This document shows positions 43,236 to 50,073 of a stretch of DNA of 64,000 bases, piece by piece (positions within the stretch are counted from its first letter, which is position 1; each line of letters opens with the position of its first letter). Both the position numbers and the translations under genes were made by a program. The stretch covers positions 620,001-684,000 of the forward strand of contig NZ_CP108383.1 in assembly GCF_035958815.1 (NCBI RefSeq). Reading direction: 5' to 3'. The notes under the pieces are model-generated. The model saw only the letters and a program-made list of their open reading frames with translations. It did not search any database and had not been told where the DNA came from. This DNA is from Nocardia sp. NBC_01327 (GTDB lineage Bacteria; Actinomycetota; Actinomycetes; Mycobacteriales; Mycobacteriaceae).

Positions 43236-43684
43236 TGCCCTTCATTACCGTCGCCTCGACCGGGGTTGTGCCCATGGGCATGAACAAGAACGCAGACCAG
43301 GCTGTCAATGCCGGAGCCACCAACGCGAGGTTGGCGGGCTGGACCGCCAGGAGCGGCTATGGCGGCACGATCATCAGCGCCAACAACGAGTTGATCTCGG
43401 CAAGCACAGGCGCGGTCATCGTGCACTGCAGTGTGCAGTTGAAGGCCGCGTGGTCCCCGCAGTACGGCGCCCTGCACCTGATGCTCATGCTCAACGACAG
43501 CGAACTCAAGTCAGCCGACTTCGCTACCAACGCCACATCGCTCACGTTGCAGGACGTTCAGGTGACCCTCCAACCGGGCGACCGAGTGTGGGTTCAAATG
43601 AACAACACCACCAGTGTTCCCTGGTCGACCAACGCGACCGTTCAAGGTGGAGCGACCACCTACGTCTCCTTCGATGCCGCATAG
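43235..43684 (+). CDS. Small beta-rich tail tip protein (C1q/TNF-like head candidate)
   Basis: The 149-residue protein of alternating beta strands includes TGAVIVHCSVQLKAAWSPQY and LTLQDVQVTLQPGDRVWVQM. The pattern resembles C1q/TNF-like receptor-binding heads that follow fibres in actinophages. No signal peptide is present. It is translationally coupled to the preceding fibre gene, so it may trimerise on the fibre tip. The fold assignment is tentative. Confidence 0.6.
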   Translation: MPFITVASTGVVPMGMNKNADQAVNAGATNARLAGWTARSGYGGTIISANNELISASTGAVIVHCSVQLKAAWSPQYGALHLMLMLNDSELKSADFATNATSLTLQDVQVTLQPGDRVWVQMNNTTSVPWSTNATVQGGATTYVSFDAA

Positions 43685-43703
43685 CGGGGAGGTGAGTGAA
43701 GAG

Positions 43704-44462
43704 ATGTCTTGGACAGGCGATCCGGTATGGCTGGCAGATGCGCTGCGCGAAGCCGGATTACGAGTAATCGAACATGACGGCTGGCGTGACCGCGGGCACG
43801 GCGACTTCGGCGACCTGCGCGGTGTGCTCTGCCACCACACCGCGGGCGGCGGCACCGATGACTGGCGCATCGTCGAATACGGTCGGCCCGACCTCGAAGG
43901 CCCACTGGCCCAACTGGTTCTGGAGCGGGACGGCACCTACCGCGTGATCGCAGTAGGCGTCTGCTGGCACGCCGGGCGCGGCTCCTGGCCCGGCTGGCCG
44001 ACCAACAACGCCAACTACCACACCATCGGCATCGAAGCCGTTTCCCGAGGAGACGGAACCGACTGGACCCCAGTACAACTCGACGCCTACAGGCGCGGCT
44101 GCGCCGCCATACTCCGCCGCATCGGCCGCAATGCCGACGACTGTGTAGCCCACCGCGAGTACAGCTCCGAAGGAAAGATCGACCCCTACGGCATCGACAT
44201 GGACGCGTTCCGCGCCGATGTCCAGGCCCTTATCGATGGAGAGGACGCCGCCATGAGCGCCGCCGAAGTCACCCGGATCCAGGATTTCATCACCGCGTTC
44301 TGCGGCCCGATCAGTAGCGATGTCAAGGACATTCGCGAGCAGCTGTGCGGGCAGGGCCAGCGCGACGGCGCCGAATACGCCGGTTGGCCCCAGCTCGGTA
44401 ATCGCACCCTCGTCGATGCTATCGCCGAGGCGCTCACGCGCCTGGAGAAGCTCGAGAAGTAG
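43704..44462 (+). CDS. Endolysin LysA: Zn-dependent N-acetylmuramoyl-L-alanine amidase
   Basis: The 252-residue protein has an Amidase_2/PGRP domain with zinc motif VLCHHTAGGGTDD (His44/45), the aromatic segment VCWHAGRGSWPGW, and AHREYSSEGKIDPYG supplying the second histidine and catalytic Lys. It lacks a signal peptide, as expected for a holin-dependent endolysin. The last 60 residues form helices that may bind the wall or mediate oligomerisation. GGGAGGTGAG precedes the ATG at 43704. With the LysB at 22462 it forms the lysis pair known from mycobacteriophages. Confidence 0.88.
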   Translation: MSWTGDPVWLADALREAGLRVIEHDGWRDRGHGDFGDLRGVLCHHTAGGGTDDWRIVEYGRPDLEGPLAQLVLERDGTYRVIAVGVCWHAGRGSWPGWPTNNANYHTIGIEAVSRGDGTDWTPVQLDAYRRGCAAILRRIGRNADDCVAHREYSSEGKIDPYGIDMDAFRADVQALIDGEDAAMSAAEVTRIQDFITAFCGPISSDVKDIREQLCGQGQRDGAEYAGWPQLGNRTLVDAIAEALTRLEKLEK

Positions 44463-44470
44463 GAGCCGCC

Positions 44471-44656
44471 ATGTCCAGCCCTGTTCCCGCCTGGAAGCCC
44501 GGAAGTTTCAGCGCTTCGACGGTCTCCAGTTCCGCTGCCGGCGGTTCGCGAACCTTCAACTTCAATCATCTGCCGCAAGGCGATACCTCGACCCGAGTCA
44601 AGCGAGTGAATCGCGGAGTAGCGCTGAAGAAGTCGATGAAGACGCCGACGCCATAA
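44471..44656 (+). CDS. Small basic hypothetical protein
   Basis: A 61-residue Ser/Thr/Lys-rich protein lies 8 nt after the lysin gene, preceded by GGAGCC. It contains FNFNHLPQGDTSTRVKRVNR and ends in a basic tail. Family unknown; it may be unstructured. It is the last gene before the terminator that closes the tail/lysis operon. Confidence 0.6.
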   Translation: MSSPVPAWKPGSFSASTVSSSAAGGSRTFNFNHLPQGDTSTRVKRVNRGVALKKSMKTPTP

Positions 44657-44679
44657 GGCACCGGCCGCACTGCCAGCCC

Positions 44680-44708
44680 TCCCCATTCCCGTTCGGGATG
44701 GGGATTTT
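44680..44708 (+). terminator. Intrinsic terminator at the end of the tail/lysis operon
   Basis: TCCCCATTCCCG pairs with CGGGATGGGGA (one bulge), followed by six T. It separates the tail operon from toxin 2. Confidence 0.75.
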
Positions 44709-44741
44709 TTGTGCCCAGATCCGAAAGGCGGACCAGCTTCC

Positions 44742-47153
44742 ATGTTGATCAACACAGCTGGTCCGCCCTCGTGGATCACCCAGCGGAGTAACTGGCTCGC
44801 GGGCGCAGTGCCGGCGGCTGCCGCTATGCCTGGCAGCGGGAAGGTACGCGACCTTCCGGTCTCGAATGGTGCGGCTGCTGCTCAGCTATTGGCGCGGATC
44901 CACAATGCGAATGCCCTGATGTCGGATTCACCGGATACTGCAGTGGGCCGGCCTATTCCGGTTGCCCAGCCGATCGGTGTGCCGTTTCAGGATCCGGCCG
45001 CGCCGGGTGGTCCGCAGGGGCCAGTGCCTCCGTTCCCCATGCATGAGGATCCGGAAACCGGCCACATGAAGCCAGGGTTGGCGAATCCGGGTCTCAGGGG
45101 AGATACCCGACCGCCGGCCCCGCCCGCCGCGCCACCGAATCCGGTACCGGTTCCACAGCAACCAGTACCAGCCAGCCCTGGCAACCCGAATCCGCAGCCG
45201 AACAATCCCGCCGGAACAGTCCTGGCGGCCCCCCCACCGCCCACCACGGTCACACCCGAGCGACCTGCCCACATCAGCCCAAGTCTTGTGCTGCTGTTAG
45301 GCCTGACGCCCTACTACAACTACGACGGCTCGTTGAAGTCCCCCGAACAGCTGGCGGCGGACCAATCCGCCAACGCGCAAAGCCCCGCCGCCCTGCAAAG
45401 CACGAAGCCACTCCCGCCGAACGTACCTTTCATCCCAGGTATCACCGGACCTGGCAGCGAGGGTATCCCGCCGATTACGGTCACCGCCCAAGCTTCGGTT
45501 CCGGTCGTGCCCGTCACGCCTCCGGTACCTGTATCGATCACCGAGCCCACGAATAGGTATCGACTCGGCCGAGACGTCTACGGATTCAACTACACCGCAG
45601 AACAATTGGCGGCCGATATAGCCGAGGTCCAGAACGGCCCATTGCAAACGGTACTCAACGGACCCACCCCGTACCAGCGGGCTCTCGCACGCCTGGCCGC
45701 GGCACGCTACACCAGCGAAGAACAGGGTTACGACCTCCAATGGGCCTTCTACGACGCCCAGACCGAAGACGAGCGCACCGCAAAAACACAAGCCCTGACC
45801 CGACTGCGCGAAATCGGAATCCACCCCTACACCGATCCGGCCATCGAGAAATACGTCCAGGAAACAACCTCGAAGGCCCAGTACTTCACCGACCCCAACA
45901 ACCCGGCCCGCTACACCGCCCCACCCCCACCCCGCCCGAAGATGACCAGCCTGGGCGACGACCTCTACGGCATGTTCGTCGAACCAGGCGTAGTCCTCTG
46001 GGAAGCGGCCCACGGCAAGGGTGACCACAGCGGCGGAGAAGTCGCCTGGGCAGCAGCCGAATTCGGCCTGAACGCCTCAATGCTCATCCCTGGCGTCGGC
46101 GCCGCGGCGACTGGAGCCCGAGCCCTACGAGCAGGCGCAGCCGAACTTCTCGCCAGTTCCCGCCTCGCCGCTGGTCTCGGCAATGCCAGAAACGCATTCG
46201 AAGCCATGCAAATCGGACGGCAACTACGCACCCAACAGGTCCTCGCAGACATAGACCGCCTAGCCATCCCACCATCCCACATCGGCCCAGCCCTGGAGTC
46301 CACTCCCGGCCGTACCGTCAGACCACCGGTGTCGGTCCCGCCAATAGCCAACGAGTTCGCACCGGGGCTGCGCGCTGAAATCCCGCCGACTTCTCCAGGG
46401 CCTGTTGGGACAAACATAGTCAGAGACGTCTCACTTGCACCGAGGGATCTGTCGGTAGGGCCGACAGGTCGGGGACCCGTCCTGCCTATTGGCGATATTA
46501 CTCCCGTATTCAAATCCGGTGCCGGAGAAATAAATCCAGCCGCATATTCGGCCAGCAGTCTGAGTTCAGCAGCAAGGGGTGTTGTGAATGCCGTGCTATC
46601 GGGTTCGAAGGCAGTCGGATTATCTGTCTCAGATGTGGAACTGTCCGTGCGCTCTGCGGCTGCGTCTGTCCGTCAAGGTATCGCTCAGACTATTCGTGGA
46701 TTAAATGGGATCAGTACAAAGCGTGAAATCGGATCTGGTGCCGTATCAACATGGAAGGCGCCCGCTAGTGGTTATCTGCGGCGCACAGAGAATCTCGGTG
46801 CTTTCTCCGAACTCGCGGTACCTATGCAGAAGCGTGCTGTCCAGCAAGCTGCTGTTCAGGCGGAGATTACTTTCAAGGGAGTCAAAATAACGATTGATCG
46901 AAATCCGGATCTCGTCGGTAGAAATCTCTTCGGGCACACAACTCCTGACGGCAGCTTGATCACGCTGTATCCTGATGCCTTTACATCGATGGAGGAACTG
47001 GTCAAGACTCTGGGACATGAGCGTACACATGTATGGCAGGCAAGAGTCTATGGTGGTGGTCAATCCATGGAAACCATGCATGAATGGGAGGTAGCCGCGC
47101 ACTCTATCGAGGAGCAGTTCTGGACCTACTATCAGAAGGGATTGGGTAAGTGA
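44742..47153 (+). CDS. Polymorphic toxin 2 with HExxH C-terminal domain
   Basis: An 803-residue protein. The N terminus (PPSWITQRSNWLAG, then AQLLARIHNANALM) matches that of toxin 1 at 26057. A long Pro/Gly-rich linker (about 75-200), a helical region (about 275-390) and Ala-rich helices (about 430-480) follow. The last 130 residues are lower in GC and contain LGHERTHVWQARVYGGG, an HExxH zinc site, with EWEVAAHSIEEQFW as possible third ligand. This suggests a metallopeptidase-type toxin tip. Start at 44742. The gene lies beyond the tail operon terminator, so it has its own promoter or is made by read-through. Confidence 0.72.
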   Translation: MLINTAGPPSWITQRSNWLAGAVPAAAAMPGSGKVRDLPVSNGAAAAQLLARIHNANALMSDSPDTAVGRPIPVAQPIGVPFQDPAAPGGPQGPVPPFPMHEDPETGHMKPGLANPGLRGDTRPPAPPAAPPNPVPVPQQPVPASPGNPNPQPNNPAGTVLAAPPPPTTVTPERPAHISPSLVLLLGLTPYYNYDGSLKSPEQLAADQSANAQSPAALQSTKPLPPNVPFIPGITGPGSEGIPPITVTAQASVPVVPVTPPVPVSITEPTNRYRLGRDVYGFNYTAEQLAADIAEVQNGPLQTVLNGPTPYQRALARLAAARYTSEEQGYDLQWAFYDAQTEDERTAKTQALTRLREIGIHPYTDPAIEKYVQETTSKAQYFTDPNNPARYTAPPPPRPKMTSLGDDLYGMFVEPGVVLWEAAHGKGDHSGGEVAWAAAEFGLNASMLIPGVGAAATGARALRAGAAELLASSRLAAGLGNARNAFEAMQIGRQLRTQQVLADIDRLAIPPSHIGPALESTPGRTVRPPVSVPPIANEFAPGLRAEIPPTSPGPVGTNIVRDVSLAPRDLSVGPTGRGPVLPIGDITPVFKSGAGEINPAAYSASSLSSAARGVVNAVLSGSKAVGLSVSDVELSVRSAAASVRQGIAQTIRGLNGISTKREIGSGAVSTWKAPASGYLRRTENLGAFSELAVPMQKRAVQQAAVQAEITFKGVKITIDRNPDLVGRNLFGHTTPDGSLITLYPDAFTSMEELVKTLGHERTHVWQARVYGGGQSMETMHEWEVAAHSIEEQFWTYYQKGLGK

Positions 47154-47425
47154 GCCTCAGATCAGCCTGGATCGGAGAATTATCCAGGGTTTTGGATGGT
47201 CAGCCTATACCGTCGATCGGTTGCCCTACCTGTAATCTATTGACCCTGCAGTTTCGATTTATTGGAAGTTCCGAATCGAAAATCGGTTACGTTGTCATGT
47301 GGTGTGAATCGTGTAACAACGGAATTAGGGTCTCTCGTGCGCGAGCGAATGAAAACATTCATATTCTCCCTATAGATGATCCGGCATCGATAGCGGGTGT
47401 GCCGAACTTCCATCGTTACGAATGA
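47150..47425 (+). CDS. Candidate immunity protein for toxin 2 with CxxC pairs
   Basis: The 91-residue protein starts at a GTG that overlaps the toxin stop (GTGA), so it is co-translated. It has two CxxC knuckles, GCPTCN and WCESCN, typical of a small zinc ribbon. Small zinc-ribbon proteins occur next to metallopeptidase-like toxins. Low GC like the toxin tip. Cognate immunity is inferred from the overlap. Confidence 0.65.
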   Translation: MSLRSAWIGELSRVLDGQPIPSIGCPTCNLLTLQFRFIGSSESKIGYVVMWCESCNNGIRVSRARANENIHILPIDDPASIAGVPNFHRYE

Positions 47426-47593
47426 TCGCTGGACTGGGCCGTAGGTATTACCAAGCTTCTTAAGGCACAAGGCTGGCATGCCCTCGATGCCGCTATGCCA
47501 GATCGGGCCATCATTCCTGGAACAATGCACGAACAACTTAACGGGACCATTCTTGCCGAGGTGACCATGCAAGATGCCCAGGGGCTGTGCTGA
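47426..47593 (+). other. In-frame continuation after the CxxC gene, possible toxin-tip or immunity remnant
   Basis: Directly after the stop at 47423-47425 the same frame stays open for 55 codons to 47593. It encodes segments such as LDWAVGITKLLKAQGWHALD and ILAEVTMQDAQGLC. It has no own start or ribosome site. It could be a displaced piece of another toxin tip. A chance open frame is possible. Confidence 0.35.
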
Positions 47594-47711
47594 ACTGCTT
47601 GCGAGACAGACACCGAAACGAGGTAAGGTGAAGATCCTTTACAAAGGCATCCGAGTTCTCGGCATGGTAATCAAAGATGGGCTCTCTACGTTCTTTCCGG
47701 GAGGATAGTTA

Positions 47712-48062
47712 ATGGTTTCGCCTGTTAGTCATTGGGTTTTTCATTATGACGAAGATGATTTTATAATCGCCGAGAATGGGTCGGTATCCGAGGAGGTTCG
47801 ACACGCGATATCAGACTTCATGGATGATGTACGTTCTCTGGACGGTGTTGAATGGGTCATATCTGAATGGAGAGAAATTGTGAGGCACTACCCGGCCGAA
47901 CCTCACGGTGTATCTTTAAATGCCACCCGAGCGCGGTTAGTGGGTAATAATGAGGTATCTGTCAAGTCCCTTTATGAGCAATTCGTGACGGTATTGGTTC
48001 CTGAGGATCTATTTTCGAACGCGATCCGGGAATTTCATGGATTCTTGAAGATGAATTCATAG
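47712..48062 (+). CDS. Small acidic protein, candidate immunity protein
   Basis: The 116-residue protein has a ribosome site GGGAGG before the ATG. It is acidic and low-GC, with HWVFHYDEDDFIIAENGSVS and LYEQFVTVLVPEDLFSNAIR. No family recognised. Size, charge and position downstream of toxin 2 are typical of immunity proteins. Its target is unknown. Confidence 0.6.
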   Translation: MVSPVSHWVFHYDEDDFIIAENGSVSEEVRHAISDFMDDVRSLDGVEWVISEWREIVRHYPAEPHGVSLNATRARLVGNNEVSVKSLYEQFVTVLVPEDLFSNAIREFHGFLKMNS

Positions 48063-48074
48063 ATGGTGAACTAA

Positions 48075-48233
48075 TTCTGTGATGCAGAACCGGGCGATCT
48101 CGGGGTCATCGATCCCGATAGGGACACTCCCGATCCGCCGGTGTGGGAGGTGCTTGAATCGGGGAGAATCGAGCATCGTGGTTCGGTGAGCGAGTGGTTC
48201 GGCCACGTCATGGGGTATGCGCAGGCGCGCTGA
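48075..48233 (+). pseudogene. C-terminal fragment of a SUKH immunity gene
   Basis: A 52-codon open segment ends at 48233 and encodes PGDLGVIDPDRDTPDPPVWE and a terminal VSEWFGHVM. It aligns with the C-terminal third of the SUKH proteins at 30179 and 30931 (ADLGVDDPPVWDVV and VSNWFAATA). A TAA at 48072 and the lack of a start show it is a remnant. Confidence 0.65.
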
Positions 48234-48234
48234 C

Positions 48235-48966
48235 TCAGGGTTGGCGGGGGATCGGGATGAGGCGGTAGAGCCACCAGGGGCGGTCGGGGAATTCTGGGCT
48301 GTAGAGGCGGGCGTTCAGTTGGTGGACTTGGTTGTTCGTGGGGTCTCGGATGGTGATCTGCTCGCGGAACAAGTCCTCGGTGGGGACGTCGGTTGTCCAT
48401 AGGTGTTCCCACTCCGGGATGGTTCGGCAGTTCTCGATGATTTCGGCGATGTGGGTGTTGGTGGTGGGGTCGGGGGTCAGGGTGCGGAGGCCATAGACGA
48501 GGCGGTGGGCCTCCCGGTGCCAATCGAGGATGGTTGAGCGGGCGGTGGGGTTCAGGAGGAGCCATTCGATGAGGTTGGTGCCGTTGGTGATTCCGGGGAA
48601 GGTGTGGCGGTAGGCGTCGTTTACCGCGATCAGGGTGAAGGTCGGGATCTGGAAGAAGCCGGCGGGGTGGGGGAGGCTGGCTAGGTCTGCCAGGTCGGCG
48701 TGGGTTGGCTGGGGTGGAGTAAGGCCGGGTGAAGGGCCTAGGACGCCGGGCAGGCTGAGGTTCAGGATGTGGCGGCGGTGCAGGGGTGGGATGTTCAGGC
48801 CGTCGAAGAGGATGCGCAGGGTGTTGAGGGTGGTGGGGCGGGAACCCAGTTCGATTTTCTCGATCAGCGAGGCCGAGATGTTGACGCGCTCGGCGAGTTG
48901 TTCGCGGGTGAGACCGGCAGCCGTTCGCTGTTGGCGAATGTATGAGCCGAATGGGTTGCCGGACAA
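48235..48966 (-). CDS. XRE-family regulator with MmyB-like ligand-binding domain
   Basis: The 243-residue protein has an N-terminal helix-turn-helix (GSYIRQQRTAAGLTREQLAE with VNISASLIEKIELGSR, about 7-45). The C-terminal part ends in the MmyB hallmark RPWWLYRLIPIP, after FQIPTFTLIAVNDAYRHTFP. MmyB-like regulators occur widely in actinobacteria and may bind fatty-acid-like ligands. It lies on the minus strand at the right end of the island, divergent from the HTH-like paralogue C and next to the LexA-box-like site. It is the second candidate regulator of the island. Confidence 0.85.
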   Translation of the reverse strand: MSGNPFGSYIRQQRTAAGLTREQLAERVNISASLIEKIELGSRPTTLNTLRILFDGLNIPPLHRRHILNLSLPGVLGPSPGLTPPQPTHADLADLASLPHPAGFFQIPTFTLIAVNDAYRHTFPGITNGTNLIEWLLLNPTARSTILDWHREAHRLVYGLRTLTPDPTTNTHIAEIIENCRTIPEWEHLWTTDVPTEDLFREQITIRDPTNNQVHQLNARLYSPEFPDRPWWLYRLIPIPRQP

Positions 48967-49071
48967 CGATTCTCACCTGTCTTTTGGGGGCTGAGCGGTA
49001 ATCGATATGGGGTCCTCGCACGGATTGTGTGGACGGCGATCGTTGACCGCCCAGCGTTTGCTCTTGGATAA

Positions 49072-49087
49072 TAGAACATATGTTCGA
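49072..49087. promoter_or_regulatory. LexA (SOS) box between the divergent right-end regulators
   Basis: TAGAACATATGTTCGA matches the actinobacterial SOS box TCGAAC-N4-GTTCGA at 11 of its 12 defined positions. The core GAACATATGTTC is a perfect palindrome. It is the only such match I found near the island. It lies about 82 nt before the start of paralogue C and about 106 nt before the divergent XRE gene. Confidence 0.68.
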
Positions 49088-49168
49088 ACAGCAACTGAAG
49101 AGGTAACCCCGTGTCGCCGATGTAGTGGGCGCGGGGTTGCCGTTGTGGCTCGATTGGGAGGCGGTCCG

Positions 49169-49429
49169 GTGGACTGGATGGGCGAATGTGTCGGCAACAG
49201 GATTGGGTTGGCAATGACCGGTGCGGGGGTGGGCCTGGGTGAACTCGCCGGGCGAACCGGACTCCCCGAGGTATTGCTTGCCGGCCGACTTGCCGCGCCC
49301 GAATACCTCCGGGTCGACGAACTCGTCATGATTGCCGCGGCGACGAAACGAGATGTGGTGGAACTGCTTCCGTGCTCACGTGGGCCTGCCGCGGCTGGAT
49401 GCAACGCGTGTGGTGACGCGGTGGAATGA
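49169..49429 (+). CDS. Small HTH-like protein, paralogue C, behind a LexA box
   Basis: An 86-residue protein from the GTG at 49169 (GGGAGG at 7-nt spacing; an alternative ATG lies at 49178). The core GNRIGLAMTGAGVGLGELAG, then LAAPEYLRVDELVMIAAATK and VVELLP corresponds residue by residue to paralogue B at 22220. A GTCC-N3-GGAC sequence overlaps the start, resembling the left operator dyads. A hairpin with stem AACCCCG (49105-49111, 49132-49138) lies in the leader. By position it could be an SOS-induced trans-acting switch for the left operon, analogous in logic to PrtN. Confidence 0.58.
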   Translation: MDWMGECVGNRIGLAMTGAGVGLGELAGRTGLPEVLLAGRLAAPEYLRVDELVMIAAATKRDVVELLPCSRGPAAAGCNACGDAVE

Positions 49430-49474
49430 GTTAGGGCGGTGCTCCTGCGGGAGTGCCGCCCTCTTTTGTCGTCT

Positions 49475-49975
49475 TCAGGTGAGGGAGGTGTCGCCGAGGG
49501 ATTCGGAGAGGTGGCGGAGGAGGTTCACGATTTGGGTGCGGTCGGTGGGGGTCAGGGCTGCCAGTAGGCGTTGTTCGTTGGCTGTGTGGAGGGGGAGGAG
49601 GCGGTCTACTAGGTCGCGGCCCTCCGGGGTGAGGTTGACGCGGATGGCGCGGCGGTCGGTGGGGTCGGGGATGCGGGCTACCAGGCCCTTGGTGGTCAGG
49701 CGGTCTATGCGGTTGGTGATGGCGCCGGAGGTGAGCATGGCTGCTTTGTTCAATGCGCCTGCGGTGAGGCCGGTTTCGCCGGCGGAGCGGCGGAGGGTGG
49801 CGAGGACGTCGAATTCCCAGCGTTCGAGGTTGTGGGTGCGGAAGAAGTCGATCAACTCGCGGTCGAGGATCTGGGCCAGGCGGGTGATGCGAGCGACGAT
49901 CTCCATGGGGGAGACGTCCACGTCGGGGCGGACTTCTCGCCAGGCGGCGGTGATCTGGTCTACGGCGTCGGGCAC
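49475..49975 (-). CDS. MarR-family transcriptional regulator
   Basis: The 166-residue protein with GTG start has the winged-helix MarR domain: LERWEFDVLATLRRSAGETG, LTAGALNKAAMLTSGAITNR and the wing DPTDRRAIRVNLTPEGRDLV. It is divergent from the EamA transporter gene with palindromic sites in the 98-nt gap, so it very likely represses that gene and itself. The ligand is unknown. It stands just outside the island. Confidence 0.92.
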   Translation of the reverse strand: MPDAVDQITAAWREVRPDVDVSPMEIVARITRLAQILDRELIDFFRTHNLERWEFDVLATLRRSAGETGLTAGALNKAAMLTSGAITNRIDRLTTKGLVARIPDPTDRRAIRVNLTPEGRDLVDRLLPLHTANEQRLLAALTPTDRTQIVNLLRHLSESLGDTSLT

Positions 49976-49993
49976 GCGGGCTCCTGTCGGGAA

Positions 49994-50060
49994 ATAATCT
50001 CAACATTAAGATACTTGACGTTGAGGTATCTGCGTGATTTTATCTTAACGTTGAGATTAT
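49994..50060. promoter_or_regulatory. MarR operator sites in the marR/eamA intergenic region
   Basis: Three related dyads occur: ATAATCTCAACATTAAGATA at 49994-50013, ATACTTGACGTTGAGGTAT at 50011-50029, and TATCTTAACGTTGAGATTAT at 50041-50060. The outer two are inverted copies of one another, flanking the likely divergent promoters. Confidence 0.8.
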
Positions 50061-50073
50061 CAATGAGGAGCTA

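Larger units (their letters stand above)
21654..49429. mobile_element. Putative F-type (non-contractile) tailocin island with two polymorphic toxins
   Basis: The interval contains lysis genes (LysB, small membrane proteins, LysA amidase), a tail terminator, one tail-tube protein, frameshifted tail chaperones, a tape-measure-position protein, tail tip and fibre genes, two toxin-immunity loci and terminal regulators. No terminase, portal, capsid, protease, head connector, tail sheath, integrase, excisionase or replication gene is seen. No flanking tRNA or direct att repeat was found. It lies between a csp-like/SpoIID region and the glf region, which are close together in mycobacteria. A domesticated tail-like particle is the best explanation. 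A decayed prophage is the alternative, but the tail genes are intact and well spaced. Confidence 0.75.

Noticed and set aside
31518..44462. Contractile (R-type) tailocin or extracellular contractile injection system
   Set aside because: There is no sheath, gp25-like baseplate protein, VgrG-type spike or AAA ATPase. Frameshifted G/T chaperones and Gp37-like hub are siphophage features.
21654..49429. Complete prophage
   Set aside because: No terminase, portal, capsid, connector, integrase or replication gene is present in 28 kb, although the tail and lysis genes are intact.
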